64,000 bases of DNA from Accumulibacter sp003538495 (GCF_029255145.1 NZ_JAPUVQ010000044.1:1-64000); one strand, 5' to 3'; numbered from the stretch's first letter, positions 26,872-35,651 are shown. The notes: generated by a model from the letters alone, not told the origin. Numbers and translations: made by a program.

Positions 26872-27230
26872 CGGCCTGCGGGACTTCCCCCGCGCCTTGA
26901 TCCGCAGATGAACAGTCATGACGCGTCGAGCAGCCGGATCATGGCATGTCCAGCCTCATCGCCGCTGACCGCAAGACCGACTATCTGCCGCCGTGGTCAA
27001 GTGGCTGAACCACTACCATCTGGCAGGATTAAGGCCGGTGGCGGCTTTCAACAATCGTACAACGTCCGGGCGGGAGTGCTCGGCGCCGTGGAATGTGCGA
27101 TCTCCGTCGCTCGCGACCAGCGCCATCCGGCCTGGCGTGACCGCCACCGCCACCCGGCGCCATGGCCCGACGGTGCCACTCCAGTGCCGACCATGGCTCA
27201 TCGCCTGAACACCCAGGAAGGACGAGGGCC
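26872..27230. other. Gap between sodC and the GDT1-type gene
   Basis: A 359-base gap between two convergent genes. Its left part holds a probable transposase scrap (26946-27031). The rest is open in several frames, including a 115-residue plus-strand frame from 26908, but none shows a recognisable domain. No hairpin with a T-tract was seen. Confidence 0.55.
26946..27031 (+). pseudogene. IS1182-like transposase N-terminal remnant, frameshifted
   Basis: From ATG 26946 the frame reads MSSLIAADRKTDYLPP and then loses similarity. One frame over, from 26993, it continues as VVKWLNHYHLAG. Together these recall the start of IS1182-type transposases, in which '(A)DRKTDYLLPPSV-x-x-WL-x-x-x-HLARF' opens the protein. 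The join needs a frameshift and a missing codon or two, and nothing after 27031 resembles the rest of the enzyme. It is therefore a small dead fragment. The match is from memory of the family. Confidence 0.45.
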
Positions 27231-27872
27231 CTACACCCCGCTGTACGCGGCGTAGGCCTGCCACGCGGCGACCAGCGCCAGGAGCAGGAAGAAGGCGCCA
27301 CTGAGCCGATGCAGCAGCACCAGCGGGATCCGCTGCAGGATGGTGCGACCAGCCAGAATCCCCAGCGCGGAGGTGGCCGCCAGCGCTACCGTCGCCCCGA
27401 GCCAGACCGCCGCTGGCGCGTGCGTGCTGCTCAAGGCTACGACCGCGAGCTGCGTCTTGTCGCCGAATTCGGCGACAGTCAACAAGGCGAAGGTGGTGAA
27501 AAAGATGCCGTGCCCACTTTTCTCGACAAGCTCTTCATCGTCGCCGTCATCGGTGGTACGCAAGGCATGGACGCCAAATGTCGCAAACAGGATGGCGACG
27601 ATCGTGCCGACCACGTAGGCCGGCAACCAACTGGCGATCGCCACGCCGAAGACCACGGCCAGGGTGTTGAGCACGGCAAAGGCGGCCAGCGCGCCAAGCA
27701 TCACCGGCATCGGCCGATGCCGGGACGCCAGCGTCATGCACACCAACTGGCTCTTGTCGCCGATTTCGGCGGCAGCGATCAAGGCAAAGCTGGTCGCGGC
27801 CGTCGCCGACCATTCAAACACATCGCCGGCGCCCAGCAGCGTGGTGACGGGCTGTAGAAAGCTCTCTTCCAT
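27231..27872 (-). CDS. TMEM165/GDT1 family cation transporter
   Basis: A 213-residue membrane protein with six predicted helices in two homologous halves. Each half carries the family signature E-x-G-D-K-[ST]: EIGDKSQL at residues 36-43 and EFGDKTQL in the second half. A short acidic loop (TTDDGDDEELVEK) joins the halves. Members (UPF0016, MneA, GDT1) move Mn2+ or Ca2+ in exchange for protons; in bacteria export of manganese is best known. GGAGAC before the ATG at 27872 selects this start over the frame open to 27926. It is convergent with sodC. Confidence 0.9.
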   Translation of the reverse strand: MEESFLQPVTTLLGAGDVFEWSATAATSFALIAAAEIGDKSQLVCMTLASRHRPMPVMLGALAAFAVLNTLAVVFGVAIASWLPAYVVGTIVAILFATFGVHALRTTDDGDDEELVEKSGHGIFFTTFALLTVAEFGDKTQLAVVALSSTHAPAAVWLGATVALAATSALGILAGRTILQRIPLVLLHRLSGAFFLLLALVAAWQAYAAYSGV

Positions 27873-28105
27873 CCAGGTCTCCGAAAACCTCCCTGGAGGG
27901 CGCCAGCAGCCATGGCCACCAGGCACGCCCCCCCGGCGAGGTACGCGAGTATAGCCCCTCAGCCAAACCCCTTGGGCATATTGAAGTCGCCGCAGTCGCC
28001 ACTTCAGCGCCGCTCGCCGGAGAAAGGTGGTACGGGGCCGGGCGAGGCGGGCGGGTCCGAGCCTGCGTCCGCCTCAGGCCTGGCCTCGGCCAGCAGGCCT
28101 GCGCA

Positions 28106-28651
28106 TCATTCTCGCCGTGCCGGCGTCAGTTGGCTCGCGCGATGGACATAGAAGCGTACCGGCGCAGAGGTAATCAGCACCTTGCCGGAGAGGGCGATCA
28201 CCGAGACCTGCAGTTGATGCTCGACGCTGTCAACCGCCGCCAACTGCCATTCCGCGGCGCTGACGTCGAACTGCAGCGTGCTGCGCGTGGTCGGTAGCGC
28301 CGTCTTGTCGAGGCTGACGACGAGAACATCGCCCTGAGCCGCCCGCAGCGCCGGGGTGATGCTTACCCGGACAGGGATCTGGCCGGTATTCGAGTGTACG
28401 GTCCCGCCACTTTCCGGCTCGCTGATGCTCAGCGCCTGGTAGGGTACGGCAACCGCTGCCGCCGCTGGCTGAACGGTCGCCGCGGGCAGCGGGCTGGACG
28501 CGTCGATCGGCGGCAGCACCATCTCGCGCGACCCTTCGCTCGGCAGGTCCGAGAAGACCGGGCCATCGTCGTCACGGGTTTCGTACACTGGCTGCGCCGC
28601 GGTGGTCGCCGAAAAGAGCAACGCCAGGAGAAAGCAATGAATGGTTTTCAT
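28106..28651 (-). CDS. Secreted hypothetical protein, DUF4124-like start
   Basis: A 181-residue protein with a signal peptide (residues 1-19, ending TTAA). Directly after cleavage comes VYETRDDDGPVFSDLP, which resembles the short DUF4124 domain ('VYRWTDAQGRVHFTDTP'). The second half (ALSISEPESGGTVHSNTG and VRVSITPAL) looks like a small beta-sandwich domain of the kind that follows such starts. It is probably periplasmic. The ATG at 28651 is chosen for its signal peptide; the frame is open much further up but without domain character. No operon partner: it faces away from the ABC exporter. Function unknown. Confidence 0.65.
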   Translation of the reverse strand: MKTIHCFLLALLFSATTAAQPVYETRDDDGPVFSDLPSEGSREMVLPPIDASSPLPAATVQPAAAAVAVPYQALSISEPESGGTVHSNTGQIPVRVSITPALRAAQGDVLVVSLDKTALPTTRSTLQFDVSAAEWQLAAVDSVEHQLQVSVIALSGKVLITSAPVRFYVHRASQLTPARRE

Positions 28652-29165
28652 GTCCGTCGTCCGGTTGGGTTGTGGCGTAGGGCCAAAAGGAATATAGCAT
28701 GCACGTTCGTCCAGTGAGCCGGGTCGCCGGGGCGGGCGCCGCGCGGCTTCGATGATCTCTGCCGGTCCGTTGCCTGGCCTGATCGCGGAAGCGGAAGGAG
28801 CACCCGCCCTGTCCTCGCGCAACGCGCAGAGGCCGTCAGGATCCGGAGGGCGGAATCGACGGTTTGGCGCCGCTCCAGCACGCCAATGGTCCAGCGACGA
28901 GGCGGACAAGGCCGCTGAAGGAGGTCGCGATTTCGATGTGCTTGCATGCCATTGACCGCTTGCCGGTCGCGGAGATATAGTCGCGCCTGAAAAATTCGCT
29001 GGTGATTCCGGCCGCTCGTCCGATCGATCAGCGGGAATGTCTCCCCAGAATGAAGAACCAGGCCCCGGATGAAGTCGCTTACCGTGCTGGCTGCGTCGCC
29101 GTCGGCGGCCGGCCGGTCGTCGGCAAGGCTGGCGACACGACTGACCCGCACCCAGGAGCAAAGCA
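28652..29165. other. Divergent intergenic region with candidate promoter
   Basis: This 514-base gap separates the secreted hypothetical gene (minus) from the ABC exporter (plus). A good promoter candidate for the exporter lies at 28952-28981. The remaining frames of 60-170 codons have no recognisable features and are treated as chance in GC-rich DNA. Confidence 0.55.
28952..28981 (+). promoter_or_regulatory. Candidate sigma70 promoter of the MsbA-like exporter
   Basis: TTGACC at 28952-28957 and TATAGT at 28976-28981 with an 18-base spacer. Each box is one base off consensus. A start near 28988 would give a leader of about 178 bases before the ABC gene ATG at 29166. Confidence 0.5.
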
Positions 29166-30995
29166 ATGACGACCCAGCCTGCCGCCACGGACGCCCCTGT
29201 CACGTCGAGCAAGATGCGCCTGGTGAGGGACTTGCTGGAGCCCTACCACCGCTGGCTGGTAGTCATCCTGGTGGCGATGGTGGTCGAGACGGCGATGTCG
29301 CTGGCCGCGCCGTGGCCGCTCAAGATCATCCTCGACAACGTCGTCGGCGATCACAAGCCACCGCGTTGGCTGGATGCGATGCGTTTCATCGACCTTGGCG
29401 GCGACAAGATGGAACTGGCTGCCGTGGCGGGCGCTGGCGTTCTGCTGATCGCCGTGCTCGGCGCCATTGCCAGCTATATCGACAACTACTACACCGAGAG
29501 CGTCAGCCAGTGGGTCGCCCACGACCTGCGAATGCGCGTGTACGACCATCTGCAGCGCCTGTCGCTGGGCTATTACGACACTCACCAGACTGGCTCCATC
29601 CTGTCCACGCTGACCGCCGACGTGAAGACCATCCAGGGCTTCGCGTCGTCCGGCACCCTGAGCATCCTGGTCGACCTGCTCACGATCTTCGGGATGCTGG
29701 GCATCATGCTCTGGCTCGACTGGGATTTCGCACTGATCGCCATCGGCGTAACGCCCTTCCTGCTGATGTTCGTGGCGCGTTTCAACCGGGCGGTCAAGGC
29801 GGCCACCCGCGAAGTGCGCCGCTACCAGAGCGACATCGTCGCCTCGGTACAGCAGGGTCTGGAATCGGTGCGCATTGTCAAGGCGTTCGGCCGCCAGGAA
29901 CTCGAGGCGAACCACCTCGCCGAGGCGAGCCACGCGACCGTCGACGCGGCGCTGCAGGCGCGGCGGGTCAAGTCGCTGCTCTCGCCGGCGGTGTCGATCT
30001 CCGTCGCCATTTGCACCGGCTACGTCCTGTGGCGCGGCACCGGCCTGGTGCTGGCCGACCTGATGACCGTTGGTTCGCTGACCGTTTTCCTCACCTACCT
30101 GGGCAAGTTCTTCAAGCCGGTGCAGGATCTGGCCAAGATGAGCAACACCATCGCCCAGACAGCAGTCGGCATCGAGCGCATCCAGCTGATTCTCGATACC
30201 GACGACTCGCTGCCGGAGAAGGATGACGCGCTGGATCCGGGAACGCTGCGCGGCGAGATCGTCTTCGACCACGTGGCCTTTGCCTATAACGCCGAGGCCA
30301 AGGTGCTCAGCGATGTCGTCTGCAGGATCGCTCCGGGTCAGTTGGTCGGCGTCGTCGGCCCGACCGGTGGCGGCAAGTCGACGGTAGTCAGCATGATCCC
30401 GCGCTTCTATGACCCGACCGCCGGAACGGTGCGCATCGACGGGGTAGACGTGCGCGACTACGACCTGCAGGCGCTGCGCCGGCAGATCGGCTTCGTCCTC
30501 CAGGACACCGCGCTGTTCCATGGCACGATCCGCGAGAACATCGCCTACGGACGGCCCGGCGCAACCGACGAGGAAGTCGTCGAGGCGGCGCGACTGGCCA
30601 ACGCCGACGAATTCATCTCGCGCATGGCGCACGGCTACGACACCATGGTCGGCGAGCGCGGCATGACCCTCTCCGGCGGCCAGCGCCAGCGCATCGGAAT
30701 TGCCCGCGCGGTCATCCGCAACGCGCCGATCCTGATCCTCGACGAACCGACCGCGGCGCTTGATACCGAGTCCGAGAAGCTGGTGATCGACGCCCTCGAG
30801 AAGCTGATGAAGGGGCGCACCGTGCTGACCATCGCCCACCGCCTGTCGACCATCCGCCACGCCGACACGATCATCGTCCTCAAGGGCGGCGTCGTCGCCG
30901 AGCAGGGCAACCATAGCGAGCTGCTGGCTCTGGGCGGCATCTATGCCGACCTGTACCGGGCTCAGGTCCAACCCGCGCCGTCCGCCGACGCCTAG
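29166..30995 (+). CDS. MsbA-like ABC exporter (fused permease-ATPase)
   Basis: A 609-residue half-transporter. Six transmembrane helices lie in the first 320 residues. The ATPase domain follows, with Walker A GPTGGGKST, signature LSGGQRQRIGIARAV, Walker B ILILDEPTAALD and the switch histidine in TIAHRLSTIRHAD. Dimers of this type flip lipids or export peptides and drugs; MsbA itself flips lipid A core. The substrate cannot be read. AGGAGC precedes the ATG. The phospholipase-D-like gene begins 19 bases after its stop, so both are one transcript, which points to a lipid-related role (inference). Confidence 0.9.
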   Translation: MTTQPAATDAPVTSSKMRLVRDLLEPYHRWLVVILVAMVVETAMSLAAPWPLKIILDNVVGDHKPPRWLDAMRFIDLGGDKMELAAVAGAGVLLIAVLGAIASYIDNYYTESVSQWVAHDLRMRVYDHLQRLSLGYYDTHQTGSILSTLTADVKTIQGFASSGTLSILVDLLTIFGMLGIMLWLDWDFALIAIGVTPFLLMFVARFNRAVKAATREVRRYQSDIVASVQQGLESVRIVKAFGRQELEANHLAEASHATVDAALQARRVKSLLSPAVSISVAICTGYVLWRGTGLVLADLMTVGSLTVFLTYLGKFFKPVQDLAKMSNTIAQTAVGIERIQLILDTDDSLPEKDDALDPGTLRGEIVFDHVAFAYNAEAKVLSDVVCRIAPGQLVGVVGPTGGGKSTVVSMIPRFYDPTAGTVRIDGVDVRDYDLQALRRQIGFVLQDTALFHGTIRENIAYGRPGATDEEVVEAARLANADEFISRMAHGYDTMVGERGMTLSGGQRQRIGIARAVIRNAPILILDEPTAALDTESEKLVIDALEKLMKGRTVLTIAHRLSTIRHADTIIVLKGGVVAEQGNHSELLALGGIYADLYRAQVQPAPSADA

Positions 30996-31013
30996 TTTCC
31001 GGAGTCCATAGCC

Positions 31014-32084
31014 ATGCACCGCTCGCTGATCGTCCTCCCCGACGACACCTCCCAACCGATCGTCGACGCCATCGCCGCGGCCAGGCAGTCGCTACGGATC
31101 AAGATCTTCCTGTTCTCGGACCCGACTCTGCTGGCGGCGGTGATCGACGCGCAGCGCCGCGGCGTCCAGGTGCGGGTGATGCTCAACCCTGCCCGGCGCA
31201 GCGGCGAGGTCGAGAACGGCGCGACCCGCGAAGCGCTGCAGGCGGCCGGCGTCGAAGTCGCCGACAGCAACCCCGCCTTCGACATCACGCACGAGAAGTC
31301 GATGGTGGTGGATGGCGAGACGGCGCTGGTGCAATCGCTCAACTGGGACACCGAGAACCTCACCGAAACCCGTGACTACGGTGTCTTCACCTCGCACCGG
31401 CACGAGGTGGACGAGATCGTCCAGTGCTTCGACGCCGACTGGAACCGCGAGCATTTCGATCCCGGCGAGGACTCGCACCTGGTGTGGTGCAACATCAACG
31501 GGCGCAACCGGGTGGCGCGGTTCATCGACGCGGCGCAGGAAACACTGTTCCTGCAGAACGAACGCTATCAGGACGAAGTGATCATCGAGCGCCTGGTGCG
31601 CGCCACCTGCCGCGGCGTTCAGCTGCGCGTGCTGGCGCGCCCGGCGCACACGCTCAAGGCCGGCAAGCTCGTCGAGGGGATCGAGGGGCTGCGCATCCTG
31701 CAGGATCTCGGCGCCAAGGTGCACAAGCTGCACGGACTCAAGCTGCACGCCAAGATGATGCTCGCCGACGGCAAGCGCGCGATCATCGGGTCGATCAACC
31801 TCGCCCCCGGCAGCTTCGACAGCCGGCGGGAACTGGCCATCGAGGTCAACGACGAGGCGGTCGTCAAGCGCGTGCAGCAGGTGGCGCATCACGACTGGGG
31901 CAACTCGCGTCCGCTCGACCTCTCCGACGAAGGACTGCTCGCCGACCTCAAGGAGAGCGAAGCCGACGTTGCCGAGATGCTGGCGCTGAACGATGACAAC
32001 GGCAAGGACAATCACGGGCATAATGGCAAGCATGACGGTGGTGACCACAATGGCCATCACGGCGGCCACCACGGCGGACACTGA
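31014..32084 (+). CDS. Phospholipase D-like protein with histidine-rich tail
   Basis: A 356-residue protein of the phospholipase D superfamily, to which cardiolipin synthases and some nucleases belong. Both HKD motifs are present: HEKSMVVDG in the first half (ITHEKSMVVDGETALVQSLNWD) and HAKMMLADG in the second (LKLHAKMMLADGKRAIIGSIN). No signal peptide or membrane helix is seen, unlike classic cardiolipin synthases. The final 24 residues are a Gly/His/Asn-rich tail with nine histidines, a likely metal-binding or sticky extension. It follows the ABC exporter by 19 bases and has GGAG before its ATG. Lipid transphosphatidylation or a hydrolase role are both open. Confidence 0.85.
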   Translation: MHRSLIVLPDDTSQPIVDAIAAARQSLRIKIFLFSDPTLLAAVIDAQRRGVQVRVMLNPARRSGEVENGATREALQAAGVEVADSNPAFDITHEKSMVVDGETALVQSLNWDTENLTETRDYGVFTSHRHEVDEIVQCFDADWNREHFDPGEDSHLVWCNINGRNRVARFIDAAQETLFLQNERYQDEVIIERLVRATCRGVQLRVLARPAHTLKAGKLVEGIEGLRILQDLGAKVHKLHGLKLHAKMMLADGKRAIIGSINLAPGSFDSRRELAIEVNDEAVVKRVQQVAHHDWGNSRPLDLSDEGLLADLKESEADVAEMLALNDDNGKDNHGHNGKHDGGDHNGHHGGHHGGH

Positions 32085-32171
32085 AGAGACGCAGCCAGGC
32101 GATGCCGACCCGCCACAACCCAGGCGGCGCATACGCTCCGCGCAATACCCACCCCCGAAGGAGAATGTTTC

Positions 32172-32675
32172 ATGAGCAACCTGGTAGTAATCGCCTACGA
32201 CGACCAGTTCAAAGCCGAGGAAGTCCGCACCATGCTGCGCAAGATGCAGCAGGAATACCTCATCGATCTCGAAGACGCCGTGGTCGCCGTCAAGGATGAC
32301 AATGGCAAGATCAGACTGCATCAGATGTACAAGCTGGCGGCGGCCGGCGCCTTGAGCGGCGGCTTCTGGGGCGCCCTGATCGGCCTGATCTTCATGAGCC
32401 CACTGCTCGGCATGGCTATCGGCGCCAGCACCGGTGCGATCGGCGGCGCCTTGACCGACGTCGGCATCAACGACGACTTCATGAAGGAACTCGCCGCGTC
32501 TTTCAAGAACGGCAGCTCGGCCCTCTTCGTACTGGTACGCAAGGCGACACCCGACAAGGTGCTGGCCGAACTGCAGGGTACCGGCGGCAAGGTCATCAAG
32601 ACTTCGCTCACCCACGAAGAAGAAGAGAAACTGCAGGCCGTGCTCAGCACCGCCAAGGCGCCTGCCGCGGACTGA
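32172..32675 (+). CDS. DUF1269 membrane-associated protein, copy 1
   Basis: A 167-residue protein of the DUF1269 family. It starts with a ferredoxin-like region (MSNLVVIAYDDQFKAEEVR), followed by a hydrophobic glycine-zipper segment at about residues 60-97 rich in Gly/Ala (GALSGGFWGALIGLIFMSP and GMAIGASTGAIGGAL), then FKNGSSALFVLVRKATPDKVLAEL and an acidic end. Such segments are associated with membrane insertion. The family's function is not known; members are often stress-linked. AAGGAG sits before the ATG. A close paralogue lies 297 bases downstream. Confidence 0.88.
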   Translation: MSNLVVIAYDDQFKAEEVRTMLRKMQQEYLIDLEDAVVAVKDDNGKIRLHQMYKLAAAGALSGGFWGALIGLIFMSPLLGMAIGASTGAIGGALTDVGINDDFMKELAASFKNGSSALFVLVRKATPDKVLAELQGTGGKVIKTSLTHEEEEKLQAVLSTAKAPAAD

Positions 32676-32728
32676 AACCTGCTTCTGCGGGGGCGCTCCC
32701 CTGCGGTCGCGCAACGAGGTGAATGCGC

Positions 32729-32860
32729 ATGGATCCGAGCGTCTACCATTGGCTGCTGATCGCCGCCTTCGCCGGCATCGTGATCCGGGTGTTCGGCCGC
32801 AAGCGGAAAGCGCGCTTCGATGACGATGCCCGAATTCCTTTCGAAGAAGGGAAGGACTGA
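32729..32860 (+). CDS. Orphan CcoQ/FixQ-like small membrane protein
   Basis: A 43-residue protein. One membrane helix (YHWLLIAAFAGIVIRVF, residues 6-22) is followed by a basic patch (GRKRKAR) and the acidic end RFDDDARIPFEEG. This order, including the F-[DE]-x-x-A-x-x-P-F ending, is the signature of the CcoQ/FixQ subunit of cbb3-type cytochrome oxidase. GAGGTGAA lies 7 bases before the ATG. No ccoN, ccoO or ccoP lies in the window, so this is an isolated copy. It is placed between the two DUF1269 paralogues in the same orientation and may be transcribed with them. It could also be a non-respiratory helix protein that merely shares the pattern. Confidence 0.72.
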   Translation: MDPSVYHWLLIAAFAGIVIRVFGRKRKARFDDDARIPFEEGKD

Positions 32861-32972
32861 GGCAGGAGCGCGCTGGCTGTGGCACCGCGATCCGGGCGGA
32901 GCAAGCGCTCCGTCTACGATGACGAAGCGCATGATTCAACCGTATGACCCAACCAAATCAGGAGAACGTTTC

Positions 32973-33470
32973 ATGAGCAAGCTGGTGGTAATTGCCTACG
33001 ATGATCAATTCAGGGCGGAAGAAGTACGCACCACGCTGCGCAAGCTGCAGCAGAGCCATCTGATCGACCTCGAGGAGGCGCTCGTCGCGGTTAGGGACGA
33101 AGCAGGCGAGGTGACACTGCTGCAGATGTACAAGCCGGCCGCTGCCGCTGAGCTCCGCAGGGGATTCTGGAACACGCTGGTCGGTGCGATCGTGATGAAC
33201 CCGGTTCTTGGCATGGCGACCGACGCGCGCGGCGGAGCGATCAGAGGCGCGCTGGCAGGCGCTGGCGTCGACGACGAGTTCCTGAAGGATCTCGCGGGGA
33301 CTTTCCAGAACGGTAGCTCGGTGCTCTTCGTGCTGGTCCGCCAGGCAACGCCCGACAAGGTGCTCGCCGCGCTGCAGGGAACCGGTGGCAAGATCATTGA
33401 GACCTCCCTGTCGCATGAAGATGAGGCAACGCTGCAAGCCGCACTCGACGCCGCACCGCCTGTTAGCTGA
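32973..33470 (+). CDS. DUF1269 protein, copy 2, with disrupted glycine zipper
   Basis: A 165-residue paralogue of the protein at 32172-32675; the two align along their whole length, with near-identical starts (LVVIAYDDQF-x-AEEVRT) and endings (NGSS-x-LFVLVR-x-ATPDKVLA). In the central segment the first copy's glycine-rich hydrophobic run is interrupted here by charged residues (LRRGFWNTLVGAIVMNP and GMATDARGGAIRGAL). It may therefore sit in the membrane differently or not at all. GGAGAA at 32961 marks the ATG at 32973. Duplication followed by divergence is the likely origin. Function unknown. Confidence 0.85.
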   Translation: MSKLVVIAYDDQFRAEEVRTTLRKLQQSHLIDLEEALVAVRDEAGEVTLLQMYKPAAAAELRRGFWNTLVGAIVMNPVLGMATDARGGAIRGALAGAGVDDEFLKDLAGTFQNGSSVLFVLVRQATPDKVLAALQGTGGKIIETSLSHEDEATLQAALDAAPPVS

Positions 33471-33680
33471 GAGCCGGCAGCCGGGCTGGGTCGGTACGCG
33501 GGCAGCGGGGTGAACAGGGAGGCCTCGCGAAGCGGCCGCATTAGCCGGGTGGCTATACGCGTCGCCGCTCCTGCGCTTGGTGCCGATGGCACAGGGCTGA
33601 CGCCACTGCCTGCGCTTCAGACGCTCATCACCGCCACCCGCCGCCGCTGATTGCCGAGTCGCCAATACTGCTTGAAGCCA

Positions 33681-35651
33681 ATGACCGACGCGCCCATGGC
33701 TCTGGTCTGCGCGCACGTCAGGGCGACGGGTATTACCGCCTCCTACGCCCGCCGACCAGCCACTTCGCCAGGGCGATTCGTCCACGCCAGGATCGCCGCT
33801 TTTCTGCTGGCCACGTTCCTGGCCGTTCTCGCGCCGCCGCTACTGGCCGACGCGCCGTCGCGCAATGTCCTCGTGATCTATGCAAACGGCAGACTGCTGC
33901 CAGCAAATTTCGAGGCCGATGGCGGGCTCCGCGAGACGATTCGAACGTCGTCGGGGAGGCCGGTAAGCATCTTCGACGAGTTTCTCGACGCACCCAACTT
34001 CGGCGGCGACGCTTACGCGGAGATCATCGCCAACTACCTGCGCGAGAAGTACGCGTCTCGGCCACCCGACGTCGTAGTCGCGGCCGGGGCCGAAGCGCTG
34101 TCGTTCCTGCTGCACCATCGGAGCACGCTTTTTCCGGGAGTTCCGCTGGTTCACCTGGCGATTCCCGTAGCCTTGCTGCGAAGCATGCAACTGCCGCGCG
34201 ACGTCGTCGGCGTCCCCGTCGAGTACGATTTTTCGCTGACCGTCGAGCAGGCGCTGCGCTGGCATCCGCAGGCCAGGCGTCTGGTGCTGATCACCGGCGC
34301 TTCAGCATGGGACCGCGAATGGGAAGCGCGCCTGCGGCGCGAGGCAACGCGTTTCAGCGGGCGCGTGACGGTCGAGTTCCTCGCCGGCCTGCCGACCGAC
34401 GCCGTACAGCGACGGCTGCAGGAGTTGGCAGGCGACGCAGTGGTGTTCACGCCGGGTTATTTTGTCGATGGGGACGGCCACCATGGCACGCCGCGCCAGT
34501 CTGTCGAGACCATCGCCGCGGCGGCCGCGGTGCCGGTCTATGGGCCTTTCAGCTCCTTCATCGGCAGCGGTGTCGTCGGCGGTTACCTGCACACGTTCAA
34601 CGACATGGGGCGGCAGGCCGGGGCCATCGTCAAGGCGCTGCTGGCCGGCAGTGCGCCCGCTTCGCTGCGGCTGCCAGCGCTGATGCCCAACAGCTTGCAG
34701 GTCGACTGGCGACAACTGCGCCGCTGGGGGATCAACGCCGATGCCGTGCCGGACGACGCGGTCATCGATTTCCGCCAGCCGTCGCTGCTCGAGCGCTACC
34801 GCGCCGAGACGATCGCGGCGATCGTCGCGCTGCTGCTGCAAGCCGGACTGATTGCCAGCCTGCTCTTCGAACGGCGCCGCCGCCGACGCGCCGAAGCCGC
34901 CGTGCATCTGCAGCGCCACGAATTGGCGCACGCCTCGCGGCTGGCGATCGCCGGCGAATTGACCGGCGCCATTGCCCACGAGATCAACCAGCCGCTGGCG
35001 GCGATCCTGAGCAACGCCGACGCCGCCGACCTGATGCTCGAATCCGGTGGCGATCGGAGCAACGAACTGCGCCAGATTCTCACCGATATCCGCCGTGACG
35101 ACCTGCGGGCGAGCGCGATCATCCAGCGACTGCGGGCGCTGCTCAGCCGGCACCAGGTCGAGCGGCAAGCCTTCGAGCTCAACGCGGTGCTGGATGACGT
35201 CGCCTCGCTCCTGCGTGGCGAAGCTCGCCGGCGGCAGTTGCGAATCGCCTTCAAACACGCCACGAAGCCGGTGATGGTCGCCGGCGACCGTATCCAGATC
35301 GAGCAGGTGCTGATCAATCTGATCCTCAATGCCATGGACGCGGTGGTCGGCATTGCCGACGACCGCCGCACGACGGTCGTCGTCGCAGTCGAGCAAATTG
35401 CCGACGGCATGGTCGCGATCAGTGTCCGCGACCGTGGCCCTGGTATCGCAGTGGAACATTTGCCGAAAATCTTCGATTCGTTCTTCAGTACCAAACGCGA
35501 CGGCATGGGACTCGGACTGTCGATTGCCCGGACGATCGTCGACGCGCATGCGGGCCGCATCGTGGCCGAGAACGCCGCCGGCGGCGGGGCGCTTCTCCAG
35601 GTCGAATTGCCGACCGCCCGGCTGCAACTGCTGACGGCGGCGCCGGCATGA
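33681..35651 (+). CDS. Sensor histidine kinase with periplasmic ABC-substrate-binding-like domain
   Basis: A 656-residue membrane kinase. A leader helix (around residues 35-55, AAFLLATFLAVLAPPLLA) exports a large periplasmic domain of about 320 residues with the two-lobed fold of ABC substrate-binding proteins (NVLVIYANGRLLP, PDVVVAAGAEALSFLL, VYGPFSSFIGSGVVGGYLHTF). A second helix (AAIVALLLQAGLIASLLF) leads to a kinase core with His433 in AHEINQPLAAIL, the N box LINLILNAMDAV and the boxes RDRGPGIAV and GMGLGLSIARTIV. It probably senses a small solute, directly or with help. The start is uncertain; a TTG at 33651 is in frame. Its stop overlaps the start of a FixJ-type regulator. Confidence 0.85.
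   Translation: MTDAPMALVCAHVRATGITASYARRPATSPGRFVHARIAAFLLATFLAVLAPPLLADAPSRNVLVIYANGRLLPANFEADGGLRETIRTSSGRPVSIFDEFLDAPNFGGDAYAEIIANYLREKYASRPPDVVVAAGAEALSFLLHHRSTLFPGVPLVHLAIPVALLRSMQLPRDVVGVPVEYDFSLTVEQALRWHPQARRLVLITGASAWDREWEARLRREATRFSGRVTVEFLAGLPTDAVQRRLQELAGDAVVFTPGYFVDGDGHHGTPRQSVETIAAAAAVPVYGPFSSFIGSGVVGGYLHTFNDMGRQAGAIVKALLAGSAPASLRLPALMPNSLQVDWRQLRRWGINADAVPDDAVIDFRQPSLLERYRAETIAAIVALLLQAGLIASLLFERRRRRRAEAAVHLQRHELAHASRLAIAGELTGAIAHEINQPLAAILSNADAADLMLESGGDRSNELRQILTDIRRDDLRASAIIQRLRALLSRHQVERQAFELNAVLDDVASLLRGEARRRQLRIAFKHATKPVMVAGDRIQIEQVLINLILNAMDAVVGIADDRRTTVVVAVEQIADGMVAISVRDRGPGIAVEHLPKIFDSFFSTKRDGMGLGLSIARTIVDAHAGRIVAENAAGGGALLQVELPTARLQLLTAAPA

Noticed and set aside
26908..27255. 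115-codon frame between sodC and the GDT1-type gene
   Set aside because: It has no family pattern and overlaps both the transposase scrap and the end of the GDT1-type gene.
27873..28000. Possible yybP-ykoY manganese riboswitch before the GDT1-type gene
   Set aside because: An AAGGGG string and a downstream hairpin-like stretch recall the motif, but the conserved GGGGAGUAG core and its pairing partner are absent.
29069..30226. Plus-strand frame starting in the leader of the MsbA-like gene
   Set aside because: The translation after 29166 is arginine- and proline-rich nonsense in a second frame of the exporter gene. A short leader peptide was considered but has no ribosome site.
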